This document shows, one piece after another, positions 10,810 through 19,012 of a stretch of DNA of 42,101 bases. The stretch is from an uncultured Bacteroidia bacterium. Lineage in GTDB: Bacteria > Bacteroidota > Bacteroidia > Bacteroidales > F082. The notes below the pieces were generated by a model. That model was given only the letters and a program-made list of their open reading frames with translations. It was not told the origin of the DNA and did no database searches. The stretch is from positions 1-42,101 of the forward strand of contig CACZZO010000032.1 in NCBI GenBank assembly GCA_902785755.1. Direction: 5' to 3'. Made by a program: the position numbers and the translations under genes. Each line of letters opens with the position of its first letter. Position 1 is the first letter of the stretch.

Positions 10810-10811
10810 TT
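10774..10811 (+). terminator. Rho-independent terminator of the giant protease gene
   Basis: AAAAACGGCC (10774-10783) pairs with GGCCGTTTTT (10800-10809), and the pairing arm runs into a T tract. It is 25 bp after the TAA and almost identical to the terminator at 17698-17733. Confidence 0.85.
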
Positions 10812-10855
10812 GTTGAAAATTTCACCAAACATGCTACTTTTACTCTTTCTTTCCT

Positions 10856-10863
10856 TAACTTTG
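10856..10863 (+). promoter_or_regulatory. Putative Bacteroidota -7 promoter element (TAACTTTG)
   Basis: It matches TAnnTTTG exactly, lies just downstream of the preceding terminator and would give a leader of about 55 nt before the ATG at 10926. No convincing -33 TTTG is seen at the usual distance. Confidence 0.4.
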
Positions 10864-10925
10864 CCAAATCAAAAAGACAAATCTTAAATCTTTTGAATCA
10901 TTAAATCCTTAAAAATTAAATCATT

Positions 10926-11546
10926 ATGAAAAACATTTCGCTTAAAAAACTGATGTTGGCACTTCTCCTGACCACCGCAGTGCCCACCCTTACCGCCCAG
11001 GTGCATGTGGGCGACATCCTCTGCGAGGGCAATGCCATTATTAGCCCCGCCAACTATCCCTCTTCTGGAGCCACCGCCATTGGCGTGGTCTTCTATGTGG
11101 ACAACACGGGACAGCATGGATGGGCAGTGGCTTTGGAGGATGCTGGAAACTACGCATGGGGTGACGCTTGGGATAACACTCCATTGCCAGATTACTCCAA
11201 CCAACGACAAGCCGTCTACGATTTGGACGGCTATAATAATACCAGTATAATTCGTGAATACGACACTGATTATCCAGCCTTTTTTGCTGTCGATTTTGAG
11301 AATGGATGGTATTTACCTGCCATTGGACAGCTAAACTATCTTTATGCTAATCTCATTGAGGTGAATGCAAGTTACGCTGTGGTAGAGGGGGCTGTTATTG
11401 CACCGGGCAATTGGAATTACTGGTCTTCCACCGAGTATACTGCTTGCGATGCGTGGTTCTTGGAAGCCTCAGGTAACTTGAGGGCTAGCGATAGTTACGG
11501 TAAGTATGATCGTGCCTATCGTGTACGTGCCGTCCGCAACTTTTAA
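10926..11546 (+). CDS. Small secreted DUF1566-type (Lcl C-terminal-like) protein, 206 aa
   Basis: A signal peptide covers residues 1-25 (cleavage after LTAQ). The remainder is a single domain with the signature NGWYLPAIGQL, YWSSTEY and a terminal YRVRAVRNF, which is the pattern of DUF1566/Fibrobacter-type 'YWSS' domains. The same domain occurs four times in the next gene (GWYLPSAGQLRKLY, YWSSTEY, RVRAIRNY). The stop is 27 bp before the ATG at 11574, so the two genes are probably co-transcribed. Function is unknown; the family is often found in exported proteins. The domain call rests on motifs only. Confidence 0.8.
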   Translation: MKNISLKKLMLALLLTTAVPTLTAQVHVGDILCEGNAIISPANYPSSGATAIGVVFYVDNTGQHGWAVALEDAGNYAWGDAWDNTPLPDYSNQRQAVYDLDGYNNTSIIREYDTDYPAFFAVDFENGWYLPAIGQLNYLYANLIEVNASYAVVEGAVIAPGNWNYWSSTEYTACDAWFLEASGNLRASDSYGKYDRAYRVRAVRNF

Positions 11547-11573
11547 CCTTTTCTGTTGAAAACAAGAAAGAGA

Positions 11574-14500
11574 ATGGAAAAGAAAAACATAAAAAGGATA
11601 TTGTTGCGGCTGCTGTGCTTGGCGTTGGCGATGGCTTGGGGAGGGGCGGCTTGGGCACAGGCGGGCAACCTCGCCAAGATAGACCCTGAGTTGCAGGAGC
11701 TAATCCACCTGAGCCGCGATGCCAACGAACGGTTCCGTGTCATCGTGGAGATGGCGGAGCAATACGACAACCCCAATCTCGAGCGTGGCACGGCCATGAT
11801 GACTCGTGCCCAGCGTCGCGACTATGTGGTGAACGAACTGAAACACTTTTCGGAGCGTAGCCAGACCGAGGTGGTCGGCTTCCTTACTGCGCAAAGCACA
11901 AGAGGCCAAGTGAATGTGTTGCACCGTTTCTGGATTTTCAATGGCCTCAGCTGCGAAGCTACAGCGGAATGCATTGATGAGTTATCCATGCGGCATGATG
12001 TTAGATTTTTGTCGTTGGATAAGGAACAACAGATGATAAGTCCTATCGAACCCACGCATGGAAGAGGAATTCCACCACAGTCGGGTGTGCAGTGGCATGT
12101 TTCTAAAGTTCAAGCTGATAGGGTTTGGAATGAGAAAAACATCAAAGGCCGTGGAGTTGTGGTGGCTATCCTTGACTCGGGTGTGAACTATAACCATCCT
12201 GATATAATCAACAATATGTGGGTATGGTACGTTGATGAGAATCAAAATCCAGTTTATGGTTGGGATTTCTACAATAATGATAGCGACCCTATGGATGATA
12301 ATGGACATGGTACTAATGTAGCTGGAATTACTGCGAGCAATGGGGCAACATATCAGATGGGAATTGCTCCTAATGCTTCTATAATGGCGTTAAAAGTGCT
12401 GAATTCTGATGGAGCTTGGCGCGGCTGGTCATCGGTATGTTCTGCGGTGGAATTTGCTGTTGAGCATGGTGCTGATGTGTTGAACTTATCCATTGGAGAG
12501 TATGGTGTTGGGGGAGTGGAATTGTTTAGAAATACCTTTGTAAATGTGATGAATGCAGGTGTTGTTGCTTCTGTTGCAGGTGGAAATTCTGGTCATATTT
12601 TGAATGAGTATCCTGTTCCATTTAACATAGGAGCACCAGGCAATTGTCCTCCTCCGTGGCATAATCCTAACCAAGTTTCATTTTCGATAGGAAATCCAAG
12701 CGCTGTGATATGCGTCGGAAACACTAATCAGAATGATATAAGGTATTACGAATCTTCAATTGGACCTGTTACATGGTCAATGGGTAGTTATATTGGTGAT
12801 TATAACGATTACCTGTTTTTCCCAGAGAGTCCAACGGATATTTCAGGACTAGTTCGTCCTGATGTTTCAGCGCCAGGAACAGACATCTGGTCGTTGGCTC
12901 ATGACTATGATGGTCAAAACAATCAAAATGATCCATATAGTCAATACACTGGCACTTCTCAGGCGGCTCCATGCGTGGCTGGTGTCATTGCTTTAATGCT
13001 CGAGGCAAATCCCAATCTCACTCCTGCCAAAATTGATTCGATTTTGGAAACAACAGCAGTGGCTTGCGATGGACAGACATTGAAAAACAATGAATATGGT
13101 GCAGGGCGTGTGGATGCTTTTGCCGCTGTGACAGCCGCGACACATTGGTGTGACATTACCGCTGTGCCAATTCCTCCTTCTGGAGGTACCGTGTCAGGTA
13201 GTGGCACTTACCTTTCTGGCAACACATGTACTCTTAATGCCACGCCCAATTTGGGCTATGCCTTCAAGGGCTGGTATAATGTATGGGAGACAATCTGTTA
13301 TTCCACTCAACCTGAGTACACTTTTACTGTCACACAAGACAAAACTTTGACGGCCAAGTTTATCCCAGCGAACTACACCATCACCCTCAACGCTTCCCCA
13401 ACGGCAGGTGGCACCATCAGTGGAGATGGTACTTATCCATCTGGGAGCGTGGTTACGGTCTCGGCCCATGCCAATAGTGGATACCGCTTCAATGGTTGGG
13501 TGGAAAACGGCGAAGTGGTAGCCACCAGCAACAACTATATGTTCAACGCAAATGCCGACCGCAACCTGACAGCTACCTTCGTCAGTACACAGTCGGGCAT
13601 TGGCAGCGTGGTTACCAATGCGGATGGCAGCCAAGGCGTTCTATACCATTTCGACGCATCGGGAGTAGGATGGATGGTGGCAATGGATGAAGCTTCGGAA
13701 GGTTGCCAATGGGGGCCGACCACCAACGTCCAGCTCTTGCCCGACCGCACTTGCGACAACGTGGTCGCCTTGGAAGATGTCTCGGGCTTCATGAACACGG
13801 GTCTCATCCGTACGGAGCTTGGCACCGAGAACGACTATGCAGCCTCGCAAGTCGATTTCGACCACGGCTGGTACCTGCCCTCGGCGGGACAACTGCGCAA
13901 GCTCTATTCCGCCTTGCCTTTCATCGATTCCGTGTTGTATCAGCATGGGGGCAGCACCATCAGCGAGGACACCTATTGGAGCAGCACCGAATATTCCAGC
14001 TCCGATGCAGCCACTCCCATGTTCGCCATGAGCAACTCCAGCAAGAGCAGTAACCGAAGGGTGAGAGCCATACGCAACTACTACTCACCTCAGGACAATA
14101 CGATTCACGCCATGCCCGACAGCCCCACCCGAGGCGAAGTGATGAACTATCACAATGGTGTGTATTCCTATGGCGAAAACGCGGCTGTGGTAGCCACCCC
14201 AAAACCTGGCTATCTATTCGACCATTGGTCGGAAGAGGGATTACCCGTGTCGTATAACCGTAATTATACGTTTACCTTTACACATAGCCGAAGACTGGTC
14301 GCCCATTTTGTGGTTTCGGGAGGTGTCGGCACCGTAGTTCACAATGCCGATGGTAGCGATGGCGTAGTGTTTTATATGAACACCGACGGCACCGAAGGCT
14401 TGATGGTGGCTTTGGAGGATGCCTCGGAAGGTTGCCAATGGGGAACAAACAGCAACATCATCCCGTTGAACGACAGGCCTCTCAATGGCGTTTCAGCTTT

Positions 14501-17500
14501 GGAAGATGTCTCAGGTTTTCACAACACAGGTCTCATCAGAACTGCCCAAAACGCTGATTCAACAGTTTATGCTGCTGGTGTAGTGGACTACGAAAACGGC
14601 TGGTATCTGCCTGCGGCGGGCGAGCTGCGCAAGCTCTATGCCGCCCTGCCTTTGGTTGAGACCGCTTTGGTCAGGGCGGGAGGCAGCACTTTGACCGAAG
14701 GCACCTATTGGAGCAGCACGGAGTATTCTACCTCCGATGCTTCCACTCCGATGTTTAGCATGGGCAACACTTCCAAGACTTCAACCTGTCGCGTCAGGGC
14801 CATTAGGAAGTTCTTGCCTTCGGGCATCCATTCCTTGGTGGCCAAGTCACAAGACACTATCATGGGAACGGTTTCGGGGTCAGGTACATACGATTATAAT
14901 GCGACTGTGACGGTGAGCGCAGTAGCCAATGAAGGCTTTGTGTTCGAGTCGTGGACTGAAGATGGTTTGGCTGTCTCCTATGATGCCACTTACCAGTTCC
15001 CGTTTACGCGCAACCGTGTCTTGGTAGCCAACTTCAGGGTGGCGGGCACGGTGGGTGAAATTGTCCACAACGCTGACGGCAGCACGGGTGTGGTGTTCTA
15101 TCAGAACGCCGAAGGCACCGAGGGCTGGATGGTAGCCTTGGAGGATGTTTCCGAAGGTTGCCAGTGGGGGCCGCAGACCAATATTAATGCGATGCCTGAC
15201 ATGCCTTACAACGACGTTCGCGTTATGGAAGATGTTTCGGGTTACCGCAACACGGACCTCATCCGAAAGGTGTTGGGGACAAACAATGACTATGCCGCTT
15301 CGGTGGTCGACTTCGACAATGGCTGGTATCTGCCTGCGGCAGGACAACTGCGCAAACTCTATGCAGCCTTGCCCATGATTGAAGAATCCATCCTCAATGC
15401 GGGCGGCACCCTGTTGACAGAAGATGCCTACTGGAGCAGTTCCGAATACAACACTTCAGATGCCTTTTCGCCCTTGTTCGCCATGAGCAATGTAAGCAAG
15501 ACTTCATCGAGGCGTGTTAGGGCCATCCGTACCTTCAATTGCACCAATACGAATGTCGTGAGAGTCATGGCAAACAATGTGGCTTTCGGTAGTGTTGCAG
15601 GAGGAGGAAATTATGAAATTGGAGCTTCTGTCAGCGTTTTGGCCACACCAAAGCCGAACTATGCCTTCGACCACTGGGAAGAGGACGGTTGTACGGTATC
15701 ATACGACCGTTATTTCACCTTTGAGTTCACGAGGACTCGCACATTGGTGGCTGTCTTTGTCAGGGAAAACAGTATAGGTAGCATCGTCCACAATGCCGAC
15801 GGCAGTAAGGGTGTGATATTTTACACCTATCCTTCGGGCATTGGTGGCCTGATGGTGGCTTTGGAAGATGTTTCGGAGGGTTGCCCTTGGGGCCTCAACG
15901 AAGACATTACCATCATGGACAACCAGTCGCCGAGCGCGGTCATGGACTTGTTGGAAGACATGAGTGGCAAGAGCAATACGAATAGGGTTCGTGAATGGTA
16001 TAGTGGCAACACGGAATATGCCGCCTGCAAGACTGACTATGCCAACGGCTGGTACCTGCCTTCGGCGGGTCAGTTGCGCAAACTCTATGCTGCCTTGCCA
16101 ATAATTGAAGGGGCCATCGTCAACGCGGGTGGCACCACTTTGACGGAAGATGCCTATTGGAGCAGCACCGAACAGTCGGCAAGCAACGCTTGGACACCTT
16201 CGTTTGCCATGAGTTCTTCAAGCAAAACAGGCAACTGCCGTGTCAGGGCCATCCGCAGCTTGACCGATACAGAGACCATCACAGTCAATGTGAATATTGA
16301 GGGTGGTGGTACGGTTACGGGAGCCGGCTGGTACGACCACGGACAGACTTGCACTTTGAAGGCTCTGGCTAACGAAAGTTATGCCTTCCTCAATTGGACT
16401 CACGGCGGCACAGTGGTTTCCACCAAAATGGAATACAGCTTCACGGTGCTGGGAAACCAGACCTATACCGCCAATTTCGTGGCTAACAGCAGCAACATCA
16501 CCACGACCATTGAGCCAGCAAATAGTGGCACGGTCACTGGTGCTGGCATCTATGCGATAGGCTCGAACTGCACTTTGACGGCTACGCCCCATACAGGATA
16601 CTCCTTCGTTAATTGGACGAAAAACGGCAGTGTGGTCTCAACGAATTCGAGTTATAGCTTCACGGTGGCAGAGTCAGCCCAATACACGGCTCATTTTGTC
16701 ATCAACAGCTATGAGGTCAATGCCACAGCCTTCCCGGAAGAAGGTGGCACGGTGTCGGGCGCACATGCTTATACGCATGGCTCTACTGCCACCTTGACGG
16801 CCACAGCTGCGGAGGGTTACACTTTCATCAACTGGACGGAAAATGGTGCGGTGGTTTCCACTTCGCCAACGCTACAATTTGGGGTGTATGGCAACAGGAC
16901 ATTGGTGGCCAATTTTAGCGATAATGCCTATACGGTTACGACCATTACCTATCCTTCAAATGGTGGTACGATTGAGGGCGGAGGAGTATACATCCACGGC
17001 ACAACTGCCACCTTGACAGCTTATGCGAATCCCCAGTTCGAGTTCTTCTGCTGGTTCGATGGTGATGATATGGTTTCATTCGAGCCAACGATTTCGTTTG
17101 AGGTGACAGAAGATGTTGTGTTTTATGCTGTGTTTGTGGAAAACGAAGACATCATTCAAACCGTCAATTTGTCCGAAGGTTGGAATTGGGTGTCGTTCAA
17201 TGTGGAAATCACCTTGGACAATTTGAAGGCGGCATTAGTGGAAGCAATGCCGAGTACGGTTATCATTATCAAGTCTCAGACACAGATTACTTCCTATAAT
17301 CCCAACAATCACCGTTGGAATGGACAACTGACCTCTTTGGATTTGTCTAAGATGTACATGATCAAGGTGGTTTCTGGTTGTGAGTTTACTTTGTATGGTG
17401 ACCTCATTGACCCGACTGAGCATCCTGTCACCATCAACTTCGGCAACAACTGGATAGGATTTCCGCTCGATGCGAGCATGAGCTTGACCAATACCTTTGC

Positions 17501-17672
17501 CGGTTTTGCTGCCAATGGCGACAAGATTAGGTCCCAGACCGGTAATTCCCAATACATACGCAATAGGTGGATGGGGCAGGGATTAACCGACCTTGAACCT
17601 GGAAAGGGATATATTTATAATTCTGATATTCAAAGCATCAGGGTATTCATCTTCCCCGCACCCGCGAAATAA
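11574..17672 (+). CDS. Secreted subtilisin-like (S8) protease with four DUF1566-type modules, 2032 aa
   Basis: I choose the ATG at 11574 over an upstream in-frame TTG (11556) because it starts a signal peptide (MEKKNIKR, hydrophobic core, AWAQ). A propeptide region follows (about 50-150). The S8 catalytic residues are Asp201 (ILDSG), His245 (NGHGTNVAG), Asn338 (AGGN) and Ser462 (TGTSQAAP). Two B-repeat-like modules (about 525-670) precede four tandem ~240-residue units (starts near 675, 917, 1157, 1399). Each unit has a DUF1566-type domain (NADGS, GWYLP, YWSSTEY, RVRAIR); the first three are followed by a KPGY..DHW or EGF..SW module. Four more B-like repeats (about 1570-1855) and the double GWNW C-terminal module (about 1862-2032) complete it. 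It shares propeptide, protease and C-terminus with the 3475-residue protease but has a different central module set. Inference: a surface or extracellular protease. The catalytic-domain DNA is more AT-rich than its flanks. Confidence 0.9.
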   Translation: MEKKNIKRILLRLLCLALAMAWGGAAWAQAGNLAKIDPELQELIHLSRDANERFRVIVEMAEQYDNPNLERGTAMMTRAQRRDYVVNELKHFSERSQTEVVGFLTAQSTRGQVNVLHRFWIFNGLSCEATAECIDELSMRHDVRFLSLDKEQQMISPIEPTHGRGIPPQSGVQWHVSKVQADRVWNEKNIKGRGVVVAILDSGVNYNHPDIINNMWVWYVDENQNPVYGWDFYNNDSDPMDDNGHGTNVAGITASNGATYQMGIAPNASIMALKVLNSDGAWRGWSSVCSAVEFAVEHGADVLNLSIGEYGVGGVELFRNTFVNVMNAGVVASVAGGNSGHILNEYPVPFNIGAPGNCPPPWHNPNQVSFSIGNPSAVICVGNTNQNDIRYYESSIGPVTWSMGSYIGDYNDYLFFPESPTDISGLVRPDVSAPGTDIWSLAHDYDGQNNQNDPYSQYTGTSQAAPCVAGVIALMLEANPNLTPAKIDSILETTAVACDGQTLKNNEYGAGRVDAFAAVTAATHWCDITAVPIPPSGGTVSGSGTYLSGNTCTLNATPNLGYAFKGWYNVWETICYSTQPEYTFTVTQDKTLTAKFIPANYTITLNASPTAGGTISGDGTYPSGSVVTVSAHANSGYRFNGWVENGEVVATSNNYMFNANADRNLTATFVSTQSGIGSVVTNADGSQGVLYHFDASGVGWMVAMDEASEGCQWGPTTNVQLLPDRTCDNVVALEDVSGFMNTGLIRTELGTENDYAASQVDFDHGWYLPSAGQLRKLYSALPFIDSVLYQHGGSTISEDTYWSSTEYSSSDAATPMFAMSNSSKSSNRRVRAIRNYYSPQDNTIHAMPDSPTRGEVMNYHNGVYSYGENAAVVATPKPGYLFDHWSEEGLPVSYNRNYTFTFTHSRRLVAHFVVSGGVGTVVHNADGSDGVVFYMNTDGTEGLMVALEDASEGCQWGTNSNIIPLNDRPLNGVSALEDVSGFHNTGLIRTAQNADSTVYAAGVVDYENGWYLPAAGELRKLYAALPLVETALVRAGGSTLTEGTYWSSTEYSTSDASTPMFSMGNTSKTSTCRVRAIRKFLPSGIHSLVAKSQDTIMGTVSGSGTYDYNATVTVSAVANEGFVFESWTEDGLAVSYDATYQFPFTRNRVLVANFRVAGTVGEIVHNADGSTGVVFYQNAEGTEGWMVALEDVSEGCQWGPQTNINAMPDMPYNDVRVMEDVSGYRNTDLIRKVLGTNNDYAASVVDFDNGWYLPAAGQLRKLYAALPMIEESILNAGGTLLTEDAYWSSSEYNTSDAFSPLFAMSNVSKTSSRRVRAIRTFNCTNTNVVRVMANNVAFGSVAGGGNYEIGASVSVLATPKPNYAFDHWEEDGCTVSYDRYFTFEFTRTRTLVAVFVRENSIGSIVHNADGSKGVIFYTYPSGIGGLMVALEDVSEGCPWGLNEDITIMDNQSPSAVMDLLEDMSGKSNTNRVREWYSGNTEYAACKTDYANGWYLPSAGQLRKLYAALPIIEGAIVNAGGTTLTEDAYWSSTEQSASNAWTPSFAMSSSSKTGNCRVRAIRSLTDTETITVNVNIEGGGTVTGAGWYDHGQTCTLKALANESYAFLNWTHGGTVVSTKMEYSFTVLGNQTYTANFVANSSNITTTIEPANSGTVTGAGIYAIGSNCTLTATPHTGYSFVNWTKNGSVVSTNSSYSFTVAESAQYTAHFVINSYEVNATAFPEEGGTVSGAHAYTHGSTATLTATAAEGYTFINWTENGAVVSTSPTLQFGVYGNRTLVANFSDNAYTVTTITYPSNGGTIEGGGVYIHGTTATLTAYANPQFEFFCWFDGDDMVSFEPTISFEVTEDVVFYAVFVENEDIIQTVNLSEGWNWVSFNVEITLDNLKAALVEAMPSTVIIIKSQTQITSYNPNNHRWNGQLTSLDLSKMYMIKVVSGCEFTLYGDLIDPTEHPVTINFGNNWIGFPLDASMSLTNTFAGFAANGDKIRSQTGNSQYIRNRWMGQGLTDLEPGKGYIYNSDIQSIRVFIFPAPAK
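13600..16270 (+). repeat. Intragenic tandem repeat: four ~724-bp units with DUF1566-type domains
   Basis: Units begin near 13600, 14325, 15045 and 15770, each with VxxNADGS and ending with RVRAIR about 160 codons later. The spacing is very regular (about 720-725 bp), which indicates unit-wise duplication. The small gene at 10926 encodes one such domain alone. Confidence 0.85.
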
Positions 17673-17733
17673 GCCTTGACCAACCCTTAACGGATTGAAA
17701 AACGGCCGCTTTCGTTTGAGGGAGGCCGTTTTT
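17270..17733 (+). repeat. Long direct repeat, copy 2 (3' end of gene plus terminator)
   Basis: Partner of 10346-10809; see that entry. Scattered substitutions are seen, but no length change between the aligned start, the stop codon and the terminator. Confidence 0.85.
17698..17733 (+). terminator. Rho-independent terminator of the second protease gene
   Basis: AAAAACGGCC (17698-17707) pairs with GGCCGTTTTT (17724-17733). It is a near copy of the terminator at 10774-10811. Confidence 0.85.
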
Positions 17734-17841
17734 GGCTTCTTTAGCATGGCTTGGTGGTGTCAATTTTGCATGTTTTGCCTTAAAATGAAGCAAATTTCGT
17801 CTTGATGGGTGAAAACTTCCTGTCGGGAACAATTTTTGTCG

Positions 17842-17849
17842 TACTTTTG
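17842..17849 (+). promoter_or_regulatory. Putative -7 promoter element (TACTTTTG) for the DUF368 gene
   Basis: It matches TAnnTTTG exactly, 27 bp before the ATG at 17877 and downstream of the protease terminator. A -33 element is not clear. Confidence 0.45.
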
Positions 17850-17876
17850 TAGTTTTAAATCGAAATTCCGATAAGG

Positions 17877-18770
17877 ATGTTGGCTTTGTGGATAACGATA
17901 AAAGTTTTCATCAAGGGGATGATTATGGGCGCGGTGAATGTCTTTCCCGTGTCAAGCGGCACCGTGTCGCTCATTTTGGGTGTGTTCGAGCGTTTTGTCA
18001 ATTCCATCAAGTCGCTGAACCCCAAGAATTTCAGGTATCTTCGAAAGGGTCAAGCCTCTGAGTTTGCCCGCCGCAAGCAGTCCCTGAAATCCTACGAGGT
18101 CTACACTTGGTCGTTTTTCATCGGGCTAATCATCGCTTCGGTTGTGTATGTGATGAAACGCATAGAGAAGGTGAATATCAAGAACATACTGCTCATTTTG
18201 GCGGGATTCGCAATCTCTTTCATGCTGTCTATTAAATCTAATCCTTATTCCAACGACAATTTCCTCTATCTTTTCCTTTGTGGTATCGTTGGGGCTACCG
18301 GCATGGTCGTTCCGGGCATCTCAGGCTCGCACCTCATGCTGCTGATGGGCAACTACGAATTGATTGTTACTGAGGCGATTCCGGCCTTGACAAAGGCTTC
18401 TACTTTCATGCACGGTGCAAGGATTCTGTTTCCTTTCGCCTTGGGGTCAGTGGTGAGTATCGTGTCGTTTTCCTACCTGCTTTCGTGGCTCATGCGCGAT
18501 TTCCGCAACGAAACGCTGTCGGCACTCGCTGGCTTCATGTTAGGCAGTTTGCCAGTGGTCTACCCTTGGAAAGAACCTACCGCCGACATGATGGATTTCG
18601 CTTTCCATTTGCCGCAGTGGAACTCTGAACTGCTGATGGCCGTTGTTATGATGGTTCTTGGCGCGGCAACGGTATATCTGTTGGAACTGATGGCCCGACA
18701 TACCGCAAAGAAACAGGCCGAGCGATTGTTGAACCCCAAACCGAAAAGACATGGCAAGAAAACTCAATAG
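17877..18770 (+). CDS. DUF368 integral membrane protein (polyprenyl-phosphate translocase family), 297 aa
   Basis: The N-terminus (FIKGMIMGAVNVFPVSSGTVSL) and the internal GATGMVVPGISGSHLMLLMG segment are the two hallmark glycine/proline-rich repeats of DUF368. Several hydrophobic membrane segments are seen (about 10-35, 75-95, 100-120, 135-160, 185-205, 210-225, 250-270). DUF368 members such as PopT have been shown to act in undecaprenyl-phosphate recycling across the cytoplasmic membrane, which supports cell-wall and glycan synthesis; for this protein that is inferred from family. The C-terminus is basic (PKPKRHGKKTQ). The end overlaps the S4 gene by 20 bp, so the two are translationally linked. 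Confidence 0.85.
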   Translation: MLALWITIKVFIKGMIMGAVNVFPVSSGTVSLILGVFERFVNSIKSLNPKNFRYLRKGQASEFARRKQSLKSYEVYTWSFFIGLIIASVVYVMKRIEKVNIKNILLILAGFAISFMLSIKSNPYSNDNFLYLFLCGIVGATGMVVPGISGSHLMLLMGNYELIVTEAIPALTKASTFMHGARILFPFALGSVVSIVSFSYLLSWLMRDFRNETLSALAGFMLGSLPVVYPWKEPTADMMDFAFHLPQWNSELLMAVVMMVLGAATVYLLELMARHTAKKQAERLLNPKPKRHGKKTQ

Positions 18771-18990
18771 AATCGTATTCACCCTCCGCGATGGCGAGGA
18801 TTTCATCCCTTTAATCTCCTTGCTCAAGGCCGCGGATGTGGTCTATTCCGGCAGCGAAGCCCAAGAGGTGGTCACGGCGGGCATGGTGCTCCGCAACGGC
18901 GAAGTGGAATACCGCAAGCGAGCCAAGATTACCGCTGGGGAAATCATTGTTTTCGAGAATTATGAAATCCTTGTAGAAGGGTGGGATTAG
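18751..18990 (+). CDS. Small S4-domain RNA-binding protein, 79 aa
   Basis: The protein is essentially one S4 fold: FIPLISLLKAADVVYSGSEA, then GMVLRNGEVEYRKRAKITAGEIIVF, typical of YbcJ/YaaA-like single-domain S4 proteins that bind structured RNA. The ATG lies inside the end of the DUF368 gene (20-bp overlap, different frame). The RNA target is unknown. Confidence 0.8.
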   Translation: MARKLNRIVFTLRDGEDFIPLISLLKAADVVYSGSEAQEVVTAGMVLRNGEVEYRKRAKITAGEIIVFENYEILVEGWD

Positions 18991-19012
18991 TAAATTAGTG
19001 AATAGGAATTAT

